Origin: Geminocystis sp. M7585_C2015_104
Lineage (GTDB): Bacteria; Cyanobacteriota; Cyanobacteriia; Cyanobacteriales; Cyanobacteriaceae
Length of the DNA: 34,936 bases
Direction of reading: 5' to 3'
NCBI GenBank assembly: GCA_015295805.1
Contig: DVEF01000102.1
Span: forward strand, 1 to 34,936
Numbering within the stretch: the first letter of the stretch is position 1; every line of letters begins with the position of its first letter. Below the pieces are notes generated by a model, which saw nothing but the letters and a program-made list of their open reading frames with translations, made no database searches and was not told the origin of the DNA. A program made the translations under genes and the position numbers. Positions 17,727-26,787 of this stretch are shown here, in pieces.

Positions 17727-18032
17727 ATGTTGCCGCCAGTAGCGAGTAAAAAAATGCAGGCATGGATTAGAAGTAGGCATCTGATTTGTAAGAATAACTT
17801 ACTGGTTTTTGAGACTTTTGATTATTCTGCCGTAGAAAAGTTTGAAGAATGTGTAAAATCTCTAGGAGGTGAACTATTATCCGTGGAAGTGTTGAGACGG
17901 GTCTGGCGAGGGAATCATCGGCAAGTATTACTATACCAGGCAAAAGCTTCTCTCTCCTCGCCAAATCATCCCATCAAACAGTACTGGTATGAAAAAGGAA
18001 GTCTTTACACCCGCTTCGATGATTCTTGTTGA
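17727..18032 (+). CDS. Conserved hypothetical protein (about 101 aa)
   Basis: A small basic soluble protein I do not recognise by name. It begins MLPPVASKKMQAWIRSRHLI, has a central acidic segment EKFEECVKSLGGELLSVEV, and ends with aromatic and basic residues. The composition looks like a real folded protein. An in-frame TTG at 17640 would add 29 residues from AT-rich DNA without a ribosome-binding site, so I prefer the ATG at 17727, although its own Shine-Dalgarno is weak. It converges with the minus-strand gene ending at 18043, 10 nt away. No function is proposed. Confidence 0.6.
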   Translation: MLPPVASKKMQAWIRSRHLICKNNLLVFETFDYSAVEKFEECVKSLGGELLSVEVLRRVWRGNHRQVLLYQAKASLSSPNHPIKQYWYEKGSLYTRFDDSC

Positions 18033-18042
18033 CGGCATAAAT

Positions 18043-18780
18043 CTACGAGGGTTGACTTTTAAGATAGTTGAGAAATTCCATTAACTCCTCGTCGGTGAGC
18101 AAATGACGGGATTTTTTACCATAGGTCTCCAGTAAGTATTTTTTACCGTCCTCTTGGGTCCAACCCAGACGTTTCATCTCCCGCGTAGTCTCCTCAATAA
18201 TCTGACTAAAGTCAATGGTTTCACTGGCCTCCTCCTCCCCTCCCCCTCCTACCGCCGGCTGTTGCCTCGAAAGAGAAGTCTCAAAACTACTAGTACCCCC
18301 CTGGTTGGACAACGAGGATTTAGAAACACCAGAGTATAACGTGGTAGTAGCCCGCTGTACGGAGGCTCCACCAGAGGGAGGAGACGCAATGGTACTATTT
18401 TCTCGCTGTGGGGAAGAAATCCCACTAGGGGGGGAGGATATAACAGGGGTTGTCACCCCAACAAGGGCCGGGGCATCATCGTAGGTAGGTCTATCAGCCG
18501 CAGAAGAAGTGGGCCGGGGCGGGGTCTTTTCCTTTTCGACCTCAGTAGAGGTTTTTGTAGTATGGTTATAATTGGGAAATCTTTCCTCAAGGTGTTGCAA
18601 TTGGAAGTAAAAGTCTATAACCCTTTGGCGGGCTCTATCTTCCGCATCCTCCACCGTGTGAGCCGCGGCAAGGGCAGTTGTGATAGTATTTTGTTGAGCA
18701 CAAAGGGACGCCCTTACGATATAATTGCCACCGGTGACAGTAATCAGCTCGGTAGTGAGGGCAAAGCGAGTTTCTGTCAT
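18043..18780 (-). CDS. Conserved hypothetical protein with disordered middle and helical C-terminal module
   Basis: 245 residues. The N-terminal roughly 70 residues look folded (TRFALTTELITV... and a helix with DAEDRARQRVIDFYFQL). A Pro/Ser/Thr/Gly-rich linker of about 100 residues follows, then a C-terminal module of about 55 residues containing MKRLGWTQEDGKKYLLETYGK and LLTDEELMEFLNYL. I have the impression of similar C-terminal modules in other cyanobacterial proteins but cannot name the family. I use the ATG at 18780: a TATAAT (-10) at 18821-18816 on this strand would place the transcript start near 18809, leaving the in-frame TTG at 18816 inside the promoter. A nucleic-acid or scaffold role is only a guess. 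Confidence 0.65.
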   Translation of the reverse strand: MTETRFALTTELITVTGGNYIVRASLCAQQNTITTALAAAHTVEDAEDRARQRVIDFYFQLQHLEERFPNYNHTTKTSTEVEKEKTPPRPTSSAADRPTYDDAPALVGVTTPVISSPPSGISSPQRENSTIASPPSGGASVQRATTTLYSGVSKSSLSNQGGTSSFETSLSRQQPAVGGGGEEEASETIDFSQIIEETTREMKRLGWTQEDGKKYLLETYGKKSRHLLTDEELMEFLNYLKSQPS

Positions 18781-18815
18781 AGAGAACAATGCATCCGGAC
18801 AAGAGTTTGAGTACA

Positions 18816-18821
18816 ATTATA
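18816..18821 (-). promoter_or_regulatory. Minus-strand -10 box TATAAT
   Basis: A perfect TATAAT about 36 nt upstream of the ATG at 18780. No good -35 lies 17 nt further upstream, so it may depend on an activator. Confidence 0.35.
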
Positions 18822-19171
18822 TTAAGCCAGTCTCCCATGTGGCGGGAAAAGAAGACAAGGAATGAGGTATAGTACTAGGGAGAGGAACAGGAGTTTTCCC
18901 CTTTCCCCTTGCGGGTGTGCCCTTATGACCCAGCTGTGGGCCGCATCATACAAGTTCCGCCCCTTCACCTCTTTCTTATGAGAATTTCCTATGAGAGTAG
19001 CCCGAGCAGGGTGTATTATGAACAATACCCGTAAGCCACCCCCGCAGGCCCCCTTTTACAGTTAAAACACCACAGGTCATAAACCCACCACTTGAGGGGA
19101 TAACTGAAAACTCGTCCTCTTCCCTTTTACCTTTCAGTACCATTATAGCTAGTAAGAAAAGGACATAGTAA
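18822..19171. other. Intergenic between hypothetical and RNase II/R-family genes
   Basis: About 350 nt of divergent promoter region. It is fairly GC-rich in its middle (18900-18965), with a near-palindrome CCCAGCTGTGGG at about 18932-18943. CTGAAA and TTTCAG arms near 19103 and 19135 flank a 20-nt centre just upstream of the exoribonuclease gene. Open frames across it on the minus strand are not convincing. I did not recognise tmRNA, SRP RNA, RNase P RNA or 6S RNA. Confidence 0.35.
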
Positions 19172-21463
19172 ATGGAGTTCTCTATCGCTACAATTCTTTC
19201 CCTTTTAAGCCCAGATAAACTAGTATCCGGAAAACAGATTGAGAAAAAATTGGGCTGTGAAGACGAAAAAGACATCGAAAAACTACAAATAGCCCTAGAC
19301 GTGTTAGAAAGAATTGGTGTGCTCACCAAAGAGTTTGGCAAGTACCGCCGGTGTATAGAAAAGGACGTGGTGGAGGCCAAACTACGCTGTTCCAGTAAGG
19401 GCTTCTGCTTCGCCATTCAGGATGACGAGGATGCCGATGACATTTACATCCGGGAAACCCATCTTAGCAATGCCTGGAATGGCGATCGGGTTCTGGTGAA
19501 AATAATAAAAGAGGGCACCCGTCGTCGCTCTCCAGAAGGAGAAGTCAAGGTCATCCTGGAAAGGGCAAACCCCTCCGTTTTAGCCCGGGTTGTTCAAGAC
19601 GAAAATGGGGATTACATGGCAGTGCCCCTAGACGACCGTCTCCTCTTTGAAATCAAGCTGAAAGAAAACGGAATCCCATTAGCGGAAACCGTTGACCATC
19701 TAGTGCATGTAGGAATATTGCGCTACCCTATAGGACAAAAACCTCCTATTGGCAAAGTGCTAAGAGTTTTAGGTAGTGACGCCGCCGCCGCCGCCGACAT
19801 CGATATTGTCTCCTCAAAGCACGACTTGCCCCATGAATTCCCAGAAAAAGTCCTCGCCCAAGCCAGTTCCCTCAGCTGTGAAATCCCCCCACAGGAGTGG
19901 GAAAAACGCATAGACTTAAGGGAGCTCCTCACTATTACCATTGAACCGGATGTGATGACAGAACAAGACCTGTTCCGGGAAACCGCCCTCTCCCTGGAAA
20001 AGGCAGAAGACAATAGGTGGATTTTAGGGGTTCATATTGCCGATGTGGCTCACTTTGTGCCGGAGGATACCCCCCTGGATAGAGAGGCCAGAAAAAGGGG
20101 CACCGCTGTCCATTTGGGCCACAAAATTATCCCCTTGTTCCCCAAACAAGTCCAAGAGTGTGCCTCTCTTATCCCCAATCAAGAGCGTCTGGCTATTTCT
20201 GTCCTAGTCACTCTGGACGACAATGGAGAGGTGCTGGGGTATCACATCAAACCTAGCATCGTCAGGGTGGACCACCAATTGACCTACAAACAAGTACAAA
20301 CCATGATCAGCACCAACAGTGCCAAACCCGGCCTGGAGTCCACTCTGGAATTATTGAATCATCTTTTGTTTGAAATTAGCCCCACAGTCAAGGCCAGACG
20401 TCTTCAAAAAGGGGGTTTTGATATTCTTCTGGACGACGTCACCTCCTATTTTAAAGACGAGGGGAGAATTGGTGCCATCGCCTCTTATCCCAGTCTCCCC
20501 ATCTTGTCTCTCCTCACCGAGTTAATGGTATTGGTGGGAAGGCTAGTAGCGGAACACTTCCAGCATTTACAAATCCCCGCCATATATTGTAGTCAGGGCA
20601 AACCAGATTGGGATGAATTGGAGGATCTACTGAAACTAGTGGCCAATCTCGGACTCAAATTCCAACTGGAATCCGAGGATGAAATCTACCCCATGGACTA
20701 CTACAGACTAACGCAGGCCTTCAGCAATTCGGAACAGGAGAAGATTTTACAACATGAGAAGATATTACACCACCTACTGCTCAACTCCCTCAAGTCCAAT
20801 AAATACACCCTACACCCGGCACCCCATTTTGGTCTAGCCCTGGATAGTTATACCCACTGCCTGTCCCCCGGACAACGGTATGTGGATTTAGTCAATCAAC
20901 GTATTCTGAAAAAGGTCTTTGAACAGGGAAGAGATCGTCGCACCACTCGTGTAAAAGAAGGGGTTGACTTGACCAGCAGTAGTTGCCATGGACAAATCCA
21001 CTGGAAGGTATTACCTCCAGAAACCGAGTCCGAACTGGAGGCCGACTTACACTCCATTATCAGTCACCTCAATGAGAGGGAGAAAATAGCAGAGGATGCA
21101 GAAAGGGATTTAGCCGGCCTTAAGAAGGCAGAAAAAATGAAGGACTGTACCGGCAAAGTATTTCGTGGTTTAATTACCGGAGTACAATCCTATGGCTTTT
21201 TCGTCCAAATAATAGAAGAGGAGTTGCATCGGGAAAAGCCCCTACTGGTAGAGGGACTAGTCCATGTTAGTTCCCTTAAGGATGATTGGTATGAGTATCT
21301 GCCAAAATACTCCTGTTTAGTGGGCAGAAGAAATCGTCTGGTTTACCGTCTCGGCGACGAGGTAGAAGTGGAGGTGAAAAGTGTAGACTACTACCGTCAA
21401 CAAATAGATCTAGTAGTTGTCCGTGGTGGAACTGTTGTCTCAGAAGACCATTTTGAAGAATAG
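19172..21463 (+). CDS. RNase II/RNase R-family protein with atypical catalytic motifs
   Basis: 763 residues with the family order of cold-shock-like N-domains, an RNB domain (about 245-590) and a C-terminal S1 domain (about 660-745, GKVFRGLITGVQSYGFFVQI). Many RNB motifs are intact: VHIADVAHFV, PLDREARKRGTAV, IIPLFPKQ, LTELMVLVGRLVAE. The acidic cluster is not. Canonical TID-x5-DxDDA is here TIEPDVMTEQDLFRETALS (256-274). The conserved SPIR(R/K)(Y/F), whose Arg is essential in E. coli RNase II, is SPGQRY (565-570). Activity is therefore doubtful or altered. An AAGGA site 8 nt before the ATG supports the start. Cyanobacteria have RNase II/R homologues, including Zam, linked to acetazolamide resistance; which of these this is, I cannot say. 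Confidence 0.85.
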   Translation: MEFSIATILSLLSPDKLVSGKQIEKKLGCEDEKDIEKLQIALDVLERIGVLTKEFGKYRRCIEKDVVEAKLRCSSKGFCFAIQDDEDADDIYIRETHLSNAWNGDRVLVKIIKEGTRRRSPEGEVKVILERANPSVLARVVQDENGDYMAVPLDDRLLFEIKLKENGIPLAETVDHLVHVGILRYPIGQKPPIGKVLRVLGSDAAAAADIDIVSSKHDLPHEFPEKVLAQASSLSCEIPPQEWEKRIDLRELLTITIEPDVMTEQDLFRETALSLEKAEDNRWILGVHIADVAHFVPEDTPLDREARKRGTAVHLGHKIIPLFPKQVQECASLIPNQERLAISVLVTLDDNGEVLGYHIKPSIVRVDHQLTYKQVQTMISTNSAKPGLESTLELLNHLLFEISPTVKARRLQKGGFDILLDDVTSYFKDEGRIGAIASYPSLPILSLLTELMVLVGRLVAEHFQHLQIPAIYCSQGKPDWDELEDLLKLVANLGLKFQLESEDEIYPMDYYRLTQAFSNSEQEKILQHEKILHHLLLNSLKSNKYTLHPAPHFGLALDSYTHCLSPGQRYVDLVNQRILKKVFEQGRDRRTTRVKEGVDLTSSSCHGQIHWKVLPPETESELEADLHSIISHLNEREKIAEDAERDLAGLKKAEKMKDCTGKVFRGLITGVQSYGFFVQIIEEELHREKPLLVEGLVHVSSLKDDWYEYLPKYSCLVGRRNRLVYRLGDEVEVEVKSVDYYRQQIDLVVVRGGTVVSEDHFEE

Positions 21464-21467
21464 TTGA

Positions 21468-21497
21468 CCCCTCTTGACACCAGTTCCCTGTCAGGGG
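21468..21497. promoter_or_regulatory. Hairpin between the exoribonuclease and DUF3153 genes
   Basis: CCCC plus TGACA on the left pair with TGTCAGGGG on the right (21489-21497), with a 3-nt bulge and a 9-nt loop. It contains TTGACA (21474-21479) but no good -10 at 17-18 nt. No T-run follows, so it is not a classical terminator; it may be a regulatory structure in the leader of the lipoprotein gene. Confidence 0.35.
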
Positions 21498-21540
21498 AAA
21501 ATTGGGGCTGAATATCCACATCAGGGGGACTGCAATCAAC

Positions 21541-22281
21541 ATGTTGAAGAGACTCTTACTGTTTTTGTCCTTGCTAATCCTTCTAAGTGGTTGTGTTCGT
21601 TATGATGTGGGTATTCGGTTTCCCCAAGCCAATGGGGGAGAAATAGTCCAACATGTGAAATTGGGGCAACAGCTAGTCAATTTCAGTGGTGAGGAAGTCA
21701 ATGAGTGGCTGAAAAGCATAGAACAAAGGGCCTCTTCATTAAACGGGAGGAGTAAACGTCTTAACGACTACGAATTGGTGGTGGCCATTCCCTTTTACAA
21801 TGGCAAGGAGCTAGTAGAAAAATTCAATGAGTTTTTTGCCTCCTCCCCCGAGCCACAAAAAATCCCTAAGAAAAACCCCGACTATTTCAACCTATCTGCC
21901 AGGATGAACCTGGAGCAAAACAACTGGCTTTTTCTAGAGAGAAACGTCTTAGAATTTGAGGCAGATTTAACACCTCTAGCTCTGGTTTCCAAAGAAGGCA
22001 ACATCATCATTTCCGGAGAAGATTTAATGGATTTGAGGTTCAAGTTGAATATCCCCCTGTTAGTAAAAATAGCAGGCGAGGGAGTCAAATGGCAAAAAAC
22101 AGGAAACCAAGAGTACGAAATAAGACTGTCTCCAGGGAAAATAAACAGGATAAAAGCAGTTTTTTGGGTGCCTAATTATGTAGGGTTGGGCACTATGGCA
22201 ATCATAATTTTCGTGAGCTTAGGGTACTATTTAAAATACAAAAAAATGCCCCTCCTAGAGGGGACAAGAGAAGGACTTTAA
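21541..22281 (+). CDS. DUF3153-type cyanobacterial lipoprotein
   Basis: 246 residues. The N-terminus [18 protein letters not shown] is a lipoprotein signal peptide with lipobox LLSGC, so the mature protein should start at a lipidated Cys18. A central beta-rich domain begins [24 protein letters not shown]. One C-terminal membrane helix (about 217-235) is followed by basic residues. This layout fits the DUF3153 family of cyanobacteria and plastids; its function is unknown. A GGGGGA stretch lies about 12 nt before the ATG. Its TAA stop overlaps the glmM stop on the other strand through a shared TTAA. Confidence 0.8.
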   Translation: MLKRLLLFLSLLILLSGCVRYDVGIRFPQANGGEIVQHVKLGQQLVNFSGEEVNEWLKSIEQRASSLNGRSKRLNDYELVVAIPFYNGKELVEKFNEFFASSPEPQKIPKKNPDYFNLSARMNLEQNNWLFLERNVLEFEADLTPLALVSKEGNIIISGEDLMDLRFKLNIPLLVKIAGEGVKWQKTGNQEYEIRLSPGKINRIKAVFWVPNYVGLGTMAIIIFVSLGYYLKYKKMPLLEGTREGL

Positions 22282-23681
22282 GCAAGACTTTGAGCCACCA
22301 CAGCGGCTAGATAATTGCTCCAGTACCCCGTCAACTCGGGACTTTCGGCTTCCACCATCACGCGGATAAGAGGCTCAGTACCAGAGGCGCGAATTAACAC
22401 CCTCCCCTGAGCTCCAAGGGCCGCCTCTGCATCAGCTATGGCCTTTTGGATGGCGTCACAGTTATGCCAGGAAGCGCGTTTTTTTTGATTTTCCACTCGG
22501 ACGTTTTTCAGCACTTGAGGATAACGGGAGAAACTGTTGTCTACCAACTCGGCCAGACTAACGCCAGCTTGCTTGACGATAGAAGTCAATTGTAGCGCAG
22601 TCTGCAGACCATCACCGGAATAGTGGAAATGATGGCAGATAATATGGCCGGACTGTTCTCCTCCCAACATGGCACCAGTATCCCACATGGCAGTTTGGAC
22701 ATGTTGATCGCCAACGGGAGTACGGATTAATTTACCCCCCAGTTGTCGCCATGCCATTTCAAAACCCAAATTGGCCATCACTGTAGCCACTATGAGGTTG
22801 TCTGGCAATAGCTCCTTGGATTGCAGGTGTTTTCCCCATAAGTAGAGAATATAGTCGCCGCAGACTACTCTTCCCCGGGCGTCCACCCCCATAGCCCGAT
22901 CAGCATCTCCATCAAAGGCAAAACCCAGATCAGCCTTATATTCCCTGACGGCCTGTTGTAACTTCTCCAGATGGGTAGAGCCACACTGGACGTTGATGCG
23001 CTCGCCATCTGGGGAGGAGTGGAGACAAATCACCTCCGCGCCCAGGGTTTCAAAGAGGAAAGGGGCTAATTCTACTGATGCCCCCCATGCCAAGTCCAAC
23101 ACAATACGCAGGCCGGAAAAATCCACACCCGCGGGGAGGGAATCCAAAAGAAACTTAGCATAGCGCTCGGTCAAGCAGTGTTGTTGTAGTACACTCCCAC
23201 ACTCGGAGGGATAGGGAAAAAGATGGCCATAGTAAATCTGACGGATGGCATTATCCATGGAGGTGGTAAGAAGAGAATCCAGCTTTTTGCCATCGCCACC
23301 GAAAAACTTAATGCCATTATCTGAGGGGGGATTATGACTGGCAGAAATCATGATGCCACCAACAGCCCCCGTAATATGAGCAAGATAGGCCACACAGGGA
23401 GTGGGACACAAACCCAAATGCCAAACCTCAAACCCCATGGCCGTCAAACCGGCGGTGATGGCCATGCTCAGCATATCACTAGAATTGCGAGAATCTTGGC
23501 CAATAATCACCACCCCACCAGGATAGAATTCCCGCCAAACCTTGCCCGCTGCAAGTCCCACCGCCAAAGCCAAATTGGGTGTTAACAACTCCCCCACCCT
23601 GCCTCTAATGCCATCAGTTCCAAATAGTTTCTCCGGCAACTGGCAATTCACTGAAGGGGGAGACGACCAAGACACTACCAT
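22278..23681 (-). CDS. glmM: Phosphoglucosamine mutase
   Basis: 467 residues. It converts glucosamine-6-phosphate to glucosamine-1-phosphate for UDP-GlcNAc, feeding peptidoglycan and surface polysaccharides. Visible motifs are FGTDGIRG near the N-terminus, the phosphoserine loop [15 protein letters not shown] (Ser115), metal-binding DGDADR (257-262), sugar-binding GGEQSGH, and phosphate-binding [12 protein letters not shown] near the C-terminus. AGGA 7 nt before the ATG supports the start. It is monocistronic, convergent with the DUF3153 gene and divergent from the small membrane gene at 23818. Confidence 0.96.
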   Translation of the reverse strand: MVVSWSSPPSVNCQLPEKLFGTDGIRGRVGELLTPNLALAVGLAAGKVWREFYPGGVVIIGQDSRNSSDMLSMAITAGLTAMGFEVWHLGLCPTPCVAYLAHITGAVGGIMISASHNPPSDNGIKFFGGDGKKLDSLLTTSMDNAIRQIYYGHLFPYPSECGSVLQQHCLTERYAKFLLDSLPAGVDFSGLRIVLDLAWGASVELAPFLFETLGAEVICLHSSPDGERINVQCGSTHLEKLQQAVREYKADLGFAFDGDADRAMGVDARGRVVCGDYILYLWGKHLQSKELLPDNLIVATVMANLGFEMAWRQLGGKLIRTPVGDQHVQTAMWDTGAMLGGEQSGHIICHHFHYSGDGLQTALQLTSIVKQAGVSLAELVDNSFSRYPQVLKNVRVENQKKRASWHNCDAIQKAIADAEAALGAQGRVLIRASGTEPLIRVMVEAESPELTGYWSNYLAAVVAQSLA

Positions 23682-23765
23682 TTTTGTTCCTCACACACAA
23701 TTTTTAACAATAAATAGCTTATAACAGTTGCGTCTCTTCTCCCTAATTCAGTTTCGACGCTAGAG

Positions 23766-23794
23766 TTGCAATAAAAGTTTACATAGTATAGGAT
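23766..23794 (+). promoter_or_regulatory. Sigma70-type promoter for the 57-aa ORF
   Basis: TTGCAA (23766-23771), a 17-nt spacer and TAGGAT (23789-23794) predict a start near 23801, about 17 nt before the ATG at 23818. No other plus-strand gene is close. Confidence 0.5.
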
Positions 23795-23817
23795 AGAGAT
23801 GTAGTAACAAAAAAAAA

Positions 23818-23991
23818 ATGGCAATTACCATTGTGGTTTTGGCAATTGTCCTGGTGGTGCTGTTGTTTTTGGGAGATGAGGACAACTGGGGAGGAGGCAA
23901 GGGGGAACCGGCCCTGGTGAGGGTTCCCGTAAAAAGTGAAAACCGGCTTCCCCCGACTGCAACTAGAAGAAGGTTTTATTTGCGGGGTTGA
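23818..23991 (+). CDS. Small single-helix membrane protein (57 aa)
   Basis: [19 protein letters not shown] forms one membrane helix at the very N-terminus, followed by an acidic/Gly-rich turn ([11 protein letters not shown]) and a basic Arg-rich tail. It is not one of the known small photosystem, cytochrome b6f or NDH subunits that I can recognise. A good promoter lies just upstream, but the 5' UTR is only about 17 nt and has an A-run instead of a Shine-Dalgarno. The last 16 nt overlap the 3' end of hpf on the opposite strand. It is either a genuine small protein gene or a transcript whose coding reading is incidental. Confidence 0.45.
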   Translation: MAITIVVLAIVLVVLLFLGDEDNWGGGKGEPALVRVPVKSENRLPPTATRRRFYLRG

Positions 23992-24548
23992 ATTAAGCCA
24001 TAGCCGCCGTGGTTACGCTCATAGATGACGTTGATTTCGCCGGTTTCCTTGTTGCGGAACATGTAAAAGTCATGGTCTACCAACTGCAGCTGTTCCAGGG
24101 CCTCTTCTACAGTCATCTCTGGCATAGCAAAATACTTCACCCGAACCACCTCCGGGGGTAATTGGGGCTGGCGAGAGCCTACCAGACTAGCTTCTACCAT
24201 TTTCTCCTCCACCGCATTTACAGTCTTCTCGGTGGTGTGGGTTTTCCTGGCCAAAATGCGTTCCTTGTACTTGCGGAGTTGACGGGCAATTTTATCAGAA
24301 ACTAGGTCTATACTGGCGTAGAGGTTTTCACTATTTTCCTGGGCTCGGATCACGGTGCCATTGGCATAGACTGTCACTTCTGCCTTATGTTTGTTGCTGA
24401 TGCGGGCGTTGCGTTCCACCGACAAGTGGACGTCCATTTTTGTGGCCAGATGTTGAAAGTGTTTAACCGCCTTTTCCAATTTTTTCTCTACATAATTCCG
24501 AATGGCATCGGTGACTTGGATATTATTACCCTGGATCAATAACTTCAT
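23976..24548 (-). CDS. hpf: Long-form ribosome hibernation promoting factor (LrtA)
   Basis: 190 residues. The N-terminal S30AE domain (1-100; [45 protein letters not shown]) is joined by a linker to the C-terminal dimerisation domain (about 130-190; [42 protein letters not shown]). Long HPF proteins bind the 30S subunit and dimerise 70S ribosomes into inactive 100S particles. In cyanobacteria the gene is known as lrtA, a light-repressed transcript. GGAG upstream of the ATG supports the start. A long intergenic region precedes it. Confidence 0.95.
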   Translation of the reverse strand: MKLLIQGNNIQVTDAIRNYVEKKLEKAVKHFQHLATKMDVHLSVERNARISNKHKAEVTVYANGTVIRAQENSENLYASIDLVSDKIARQLRKYKERILARKTHTTEKTVNAVEEKMVEASLVGSRQPQLPPEVVRVKYFAMPEMTVEEALEQLQLVDHDFYMFRNKETGEINVIYERNHGGYGLIQPRK

Positions 24549-25008
24549 AACTTACACTCCATTTTTTCGGTTTTGACTAGCTGTTTTTGGAAAGAAAACA
24601 GAGAATTATGGAGAATTTTCTTTCCTCAAGAGGCCTTTTTTCCCCCCCTTTTTTCCTCCTCGCTTGGAGGGTTGAGGAGGACGGAGCTAGGGAAACACCA
24701 TTAATACCTGAGCCTGCCACACCAGAAAATCGCCCTGAGGACGCCGCGGTCGGACATATTTTTTGCCAGGTTTTGTTTTTTTTATTTCCCCCTTTCTTTT
24801 TCCTTTTTCTATCTTCTAGATTAACACTTTTCTCGGTGGAAAAACAGTCAACTTTAAGTTATTTTTATGTTTTCTCAACCAATGTTAAGTTTTGTAAAAA
24901 GAGAAGGGGAAGAGGGGGGCAGTCAAAATTGACGCACTTGGGCTATGATCGAGTCAAAGGGAAAAACAGTCTTTCGTAAACTAGGAAGAAGACAGAACAA
25001 AATAAGGA
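24549..25008. promoter_or_regulatory. Divergent hpf/ycf45 regulatory region, probable hpf leader
   Basis: About 460 nt. On the minus strand (toward hpf) a hairpin with perfect 7-bp arms CCTCCTC/GAGGAGG lies at 24656-24681. Cyanobacterial lrtA has a long 5' leader involved in light/dark control, so this may be its leader; no conserved motif is confirmed. Toward ycf45, an inverted repeat GTCAA-aa-TTGAC (24922-24933) sits just before TATGAT (24944-24949), an operator-like arrangement. An open frame at 24587-24979 has low-complexity composition and is not called. Confidence 0.4.
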
Positions 25009-26772
25009 ATGACATTGAAACTCCCTCCCCAGATGCAAAAGATAACTGACGATCTGGACAAACTACTAGACGTAATGCCCCCTCGAATAAGACATGCCCT
25101 AGAGAAACACCCCAAGAAGGAGTCTCTCATTGAGATTGTCCTGGATTTGGGGAGACAGCCGGAGGCGCGTTTTTCGGAAGGGTCAGAGTATCTCAGTGAC
25201 GAACTAGTCACCCGGGAGGACTTGGCCTATTGTGTGTCTAGGGTAGGTCATTTTAGCAGTGACAACAGGGCTGGCATTGAGCGGACTTTACACCGCATCT
25301 CCTGTATCCGCAACCGTCAGGGGGACATAATTGGTTTGACCTGTCGCATTGGCAGGGCGGTGTTTGGCACTATTGCCATGATTCGGGAGTTGGTGGAAAG
25401 TGGTCAGTCCATACTCCTGTTAGGCCGTCCCGGGGTAGGAAAAACCACGGCCTTGAGGGAGATTGCCCGTGTCTTGGCAGACGAACTGGGAAAAAGGGTG
25501 GTAATTATTGACACCTCCAATGAGATTGCCGGCGATGGGGATATTCCTCACCCCGCCATTGGAAGGGCGCGGCGCATGCAGGTGGCCCGTCCGGAATTGC
25601 AACATCAGGTGATGATAGAGGCGGTGGAAAACCACATGCCGGAGGTGATAATAATTGACGAAATTGGGACGGAGTTGGAGGCTTTAGCGGCACGGACTAT
25701 TGCCGAAAGGGGAGTACAGCTAGTGGGGACTGCCCATGGCAACAGCCTGGAGAACTTGATTAAAAACCCCACCCTCTCAGATCTGATTGGAGGCATTCAG
25801 TCCGTAACCCTGGGGGATGAGGAGGCAAGGCGGCGGGGCTGTCAAAAAACAGTTTTAGAGAGGAAGGCACCACCTACTTTCCAAATTGCTATAGAAATGT
25901 GGGAAAGGCAAAAATGGGTGGTGCACGAGGATGTAGCCCACACGGTGGACTGTCTTCTCCGGGGTAAACAACCCATTCCCCAATTGAGACAAATTAATGA
26001 GCATGGGGAGGTGACCATAACAAGAGATCCCTCTTTGCTGCCGGCAAGAAAATTAAACTTGTTACAGCCCGCCAGTAATAGTATCGTGAGCAACAGTTCT
26101 TTTGATTTCCGTCCTCCCACCGGCCTGAGGGCTCAGGGTAAGATGGCACCAGTCCCCCCCCCGACAACGGCAGCCCATTTTGAGTTTGAGCAGATGCTAG
26201 AAGACTCGTGGTACAAGGAGGAGAAGGAGGGGGGAAAGATACGCACTCCGGGCCCTAATGGTGAGGACTTTCCCGTTTATGTCTATCCCTATGGCATAGG
26301 CAAAAGCAACTTAGAGCAGGTAATCGAGCTGTTCAAAATGCCCATAGTCCTAACTAAGGACATAGACAGTGCGGACGTACTCCTGGCGCTGCGATCTCAG
26401 GCGAAAAACAATTCCAAACTAGTGCAATTGGCAAAAGAAAGGCAGTTAACCATCAAGACTGTTAAGTCCAATAGCATCCCCCAAATTGTCCGCGCCCTGA
26501 GAGAACTGGTGGGGGAGGAAGAGGAAAACAAGCCACAGTCCTTGAATTTGGGACAATTCTTCACGGGGGACAGTGATGACGAACTGGAGGCCTTAGAAGA
26601 GGCTCGTCTAGCCGTAGAACAGATTGTTATTCCCCGAGGACAACCCGTCGAACTGTTGCCCCGCAACGCCAGAATCAGAAAAATGCAACACGAGTTGGTG
26701 GCCCACTATCGCCTCCGCTCAGACAGTTTTGGAGAGGAGCCCAATCGTCGTTTACGGATTTATCCAGCCTAA
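25009..26772 (+). CDS. ycf45: Ycf45-type R3H-domain AAA ATPase
   Basis: 587 residues. The ATPase core resembles SpoIIIAA: Walker A GRPGVGKTT (139-147), Walker B EVIIIDEIG (212-220), then LVGTAHGNSLENLIKNPTLSDLIGGI. A disordered Pro-rich linker (about 350-400) includes a nine-C run (26154-26162). The C-terminus HELVAHYRLRSDSFGEEPNRRLRIYP fits an R3H single-strand nucleic-acid-binding domain. The protein occurs across cyanobacteria and some plastids (Ycf45); its role is not settled. AAGGA abuts the ATG at 25009. A TTG two codons later would have the more usual 6-nt spacing, so the true start may be 25015. Confidence 0.9.
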   Translation: MTLKLPPQMQKITDDLDKLLDVMPPRIRHALEKHPKKESLIEIVLDLGRQPEARFSEGSEYLSDELVTREDLAYCVSRVGHFSSDNRAGIERTLHRISCIRNRQGDIIGLTCRIGRAVFGTIAMIRELVESGQSILLLGRPGVGKTTALREIARVLADELGKRVVIIDTSNEIAGDGDIPHPAIGRARRMQVARPELQHQVMIEAVENHMPEVIIIDEIGTELEALAARTIAERGVQLVGTAHGNSLENLIKNPTLSDLIGGIQSVTLGDEEARRRGCQKTVLERKAPPTFQIAIEMWERQKWVVHEDVAHTVDCLLRGKQPIPQLRQINEHGEVTITRDPSLLPARKLNLLQPASNSIVSNSSFDFRPPTGLRAQGKMAPVPPPTTAAHFEFEQMLEDSWYKEEKEGGKIRTPGPNGEDFPVYVYPYGIGKSNLEQVIELFKMPIVLTKDIDSADVLLALRSQAKNNSKLVQLAKERQLTIKTVKSNSIPQIVRALRELVGEEEENKPQSLNLGQFFTGDSDDELEALEEARLAVEQIVIPRGQPVELLPRNARIRKMQHELVAHYRLRSDSFGEEPNRRLRIYPA

Positions 26773-26787
26773 ACGGGTGAGGTGGGG

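Noticed and set aside
18822-19171. Possible structured RNA gene (6S, SRP, tmRNA or RNase P RNA)
   Set aside because: None of the conserved core sequences of these RNAs was found; only small inverted repeats are visible.
24587-24979. Plus-strand frame of 130 codons upstream of ycf45
   Set aside because: Spans the hpf leader, with low-complexity composition and no family resemblance.
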